Assembly (NCBI RefSeq): GCF_007860185.1
Contig: NZ_SJPY01000003.1
Coordinates: forward strand, 434,001 to 498,000
Direction of reading: 5' to 3'
Origin: Novipirellula aureliae
GTDB taxonomy: Bacteria; Planctomycetota; Planctomycetia; Pirellulales; Pirellulaceae
Length of the DNA stretch: 64,000 bases
A program made the position numbers and the translations under genes. The stretch's first letter is position 1. Each line of letters starts with the position of its first letter. Positions 63,423-64,000 of the stretch are shown here, piece after piece. The notes under the pieces were generated by a model that did no database searches, was not told where the DNA came from, and saw only the letters and a program-made list of their open reading frames with translations.

Positions 63423-64000
63423 CTAAAAAAGTCCATGTCGTTCGCCTTCATACTCTTTGCCTGTTCCAAGTACATTGAAATAGCTGTCACGCTGGCTATG
63501 GAAGACTTGCTGTTGTACGCCCACTGAAACTAATGCGATTGGCTGATGAACAATTGACTGCTGGTTTGGTAAGACGGAATTCAATGGATCGACTCTTTGT
63601 ACGCTTAGGTGGTTGATCACCTGCAACGCATCGAGTGCCGTATGCTGCATATCTCCATTAACATCTAGAAATGGTTTTGCCGCTTGCGAGTCAAGACCCA
63701 GCGTGCGAGCTTTCAAATCTTCGAGATAATTGATGCCCACCAGCGCGTCCAACGCAGTCACCTCACCATCCGCGTTCACATCAAAACGATCGCGAGTGTT
63801 GGTAAAGGGTGTCGAATCGACCGAGTAAAAGAGGTAAGTGACGATTTGCTCGTCATGCGTGATCGCTTGGCCGCCAATGTAAAGCTCGGTCAATCCGTCG
63901 GACGCTACTTTCGATGCAGTCAGCAAATCGCTCAATCCAAAATCGGAAAGGTTGACGTCATTTTGTTGAAGCAACATCTCAAAATCTCCGAACTCACCGA
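63423..64000 (-). CDS. Dockerin-containing exported protein, 5' part outside window
   Basis: The frame is open to the right edge (GEFGDFEM precedes the ATG at 63977), so this is only the C-terminal end of a larger gene. Two type I dockerin calcium loops are seen: DVNADGEVTALDALVGINYL and DVNGDMQHTALDALQVINHL. In planctomycetes such ends occur on very large surface proteins with cadherin or Ig-like repeats; the N-terminal part is not visible. The tail after the dockerin (about 60 residues) has no family character. It converges on the PEP-CTERM gene with 36 bases between stops. Confidence 0.8.
   Translation of the reverse strand, partial: GEFGDFEMLLQQNDVNLSDFGLSDLLTASKVASDGLTELYIGGQAITHDEQIVTYLFYSVDSTPFTNTRDRFDVNADGEVTALDALVGINYLEDLKARTLGLDSQAAKPFLDVNGDMQHTALDALQVINHLSVQRVDPLNSVLPNQQSIVHQPIALVSVGVQQQVFHSQRDSYFNVLGTGKEYEGERHGLF

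Overview
The window looks like a chromosomal segment of a planctomycete of the Rhodopirellula/Pirellulaceae type. Several things point that way: long secreted proteins without general homologues, a DUF1207 protein, a periplasmic-type arylsulfatase, dockerin and PEP-CTERM surface proteins, an encapsulated-metabolism pair (PduS/PduT), and an rplQ with a lineage-type insertion. No species call is possible from sequence reading alone.

Layout. 1-2.9 kb: the end of a family 9 glycosyltransferase, an FkbM methyltransferase and an RdgC-like protein. 3-13.7 kb: a two-gene minus-strand unit coding for very large exported, membrane-anchored beta-rich proteins (1243 and 2321 aa); the second looks like two such modules fused. 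14-17.5 kb: DUF1207 protein, a REP-like inverted repeat, then pduS-pduT. 17.8-28.1 kb: minus-strand core genes: a HEAT/TPR-type exported protein, rplQ-rpoA, rpsK-rpsM, folA-thyA, a diheme cytochrome c lipoprotein, a YmdB-type phosphodiesterase and a low-molecular-weight phosphatase. A strong intrinsic terminator follows rplQ. 28.5-38.6 kb: a zinc ribbon protein, the glgP-malQ glycogen breakdown operon, DUF456, HNH protein, purC, a GH10-fold protein lacking both catalytic glutamates, and an SprT-like protein. 38.9-45.6 kb: exported repeat protein, lipoproteins, flgK and a cold-shock-DUF1294 protein with no normal start codon. 45.6-51 kb: a transposase remnant, about 1 kb without genes, and a sulfatase plus HAD hydrolase flanked by related palindromes.

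51-62 kb is the accessory part. A MalT-type LuxR regulator is followed by the C-terminal remnant of a tyrosine recombinase, the 3' half of a tRNA-Arg(TCG) (a probable attachment-site scar), a RadC/JAB protein, ssb, a two-gene cassette ending in a shortened DUF7689 protein, and an AAA ATPase/subtilisin pair matching the IetAS anti-phage and plasmid-stability system. A TPR protein converges on it. The right edge holds a LamG-like PEP-CTERM protein without a proper N-terminus and the end of a dockerin-bearing protein that runs off the window.

A second theme is the number of short tandem repeats (units of 4, 6, 7, 12, 13, 15, about 17, 18 and 63 bp), many at or just after gene 3' ends. The most striking is 17 perfect copies of a G-tract heptamer touching the purC stop codon.
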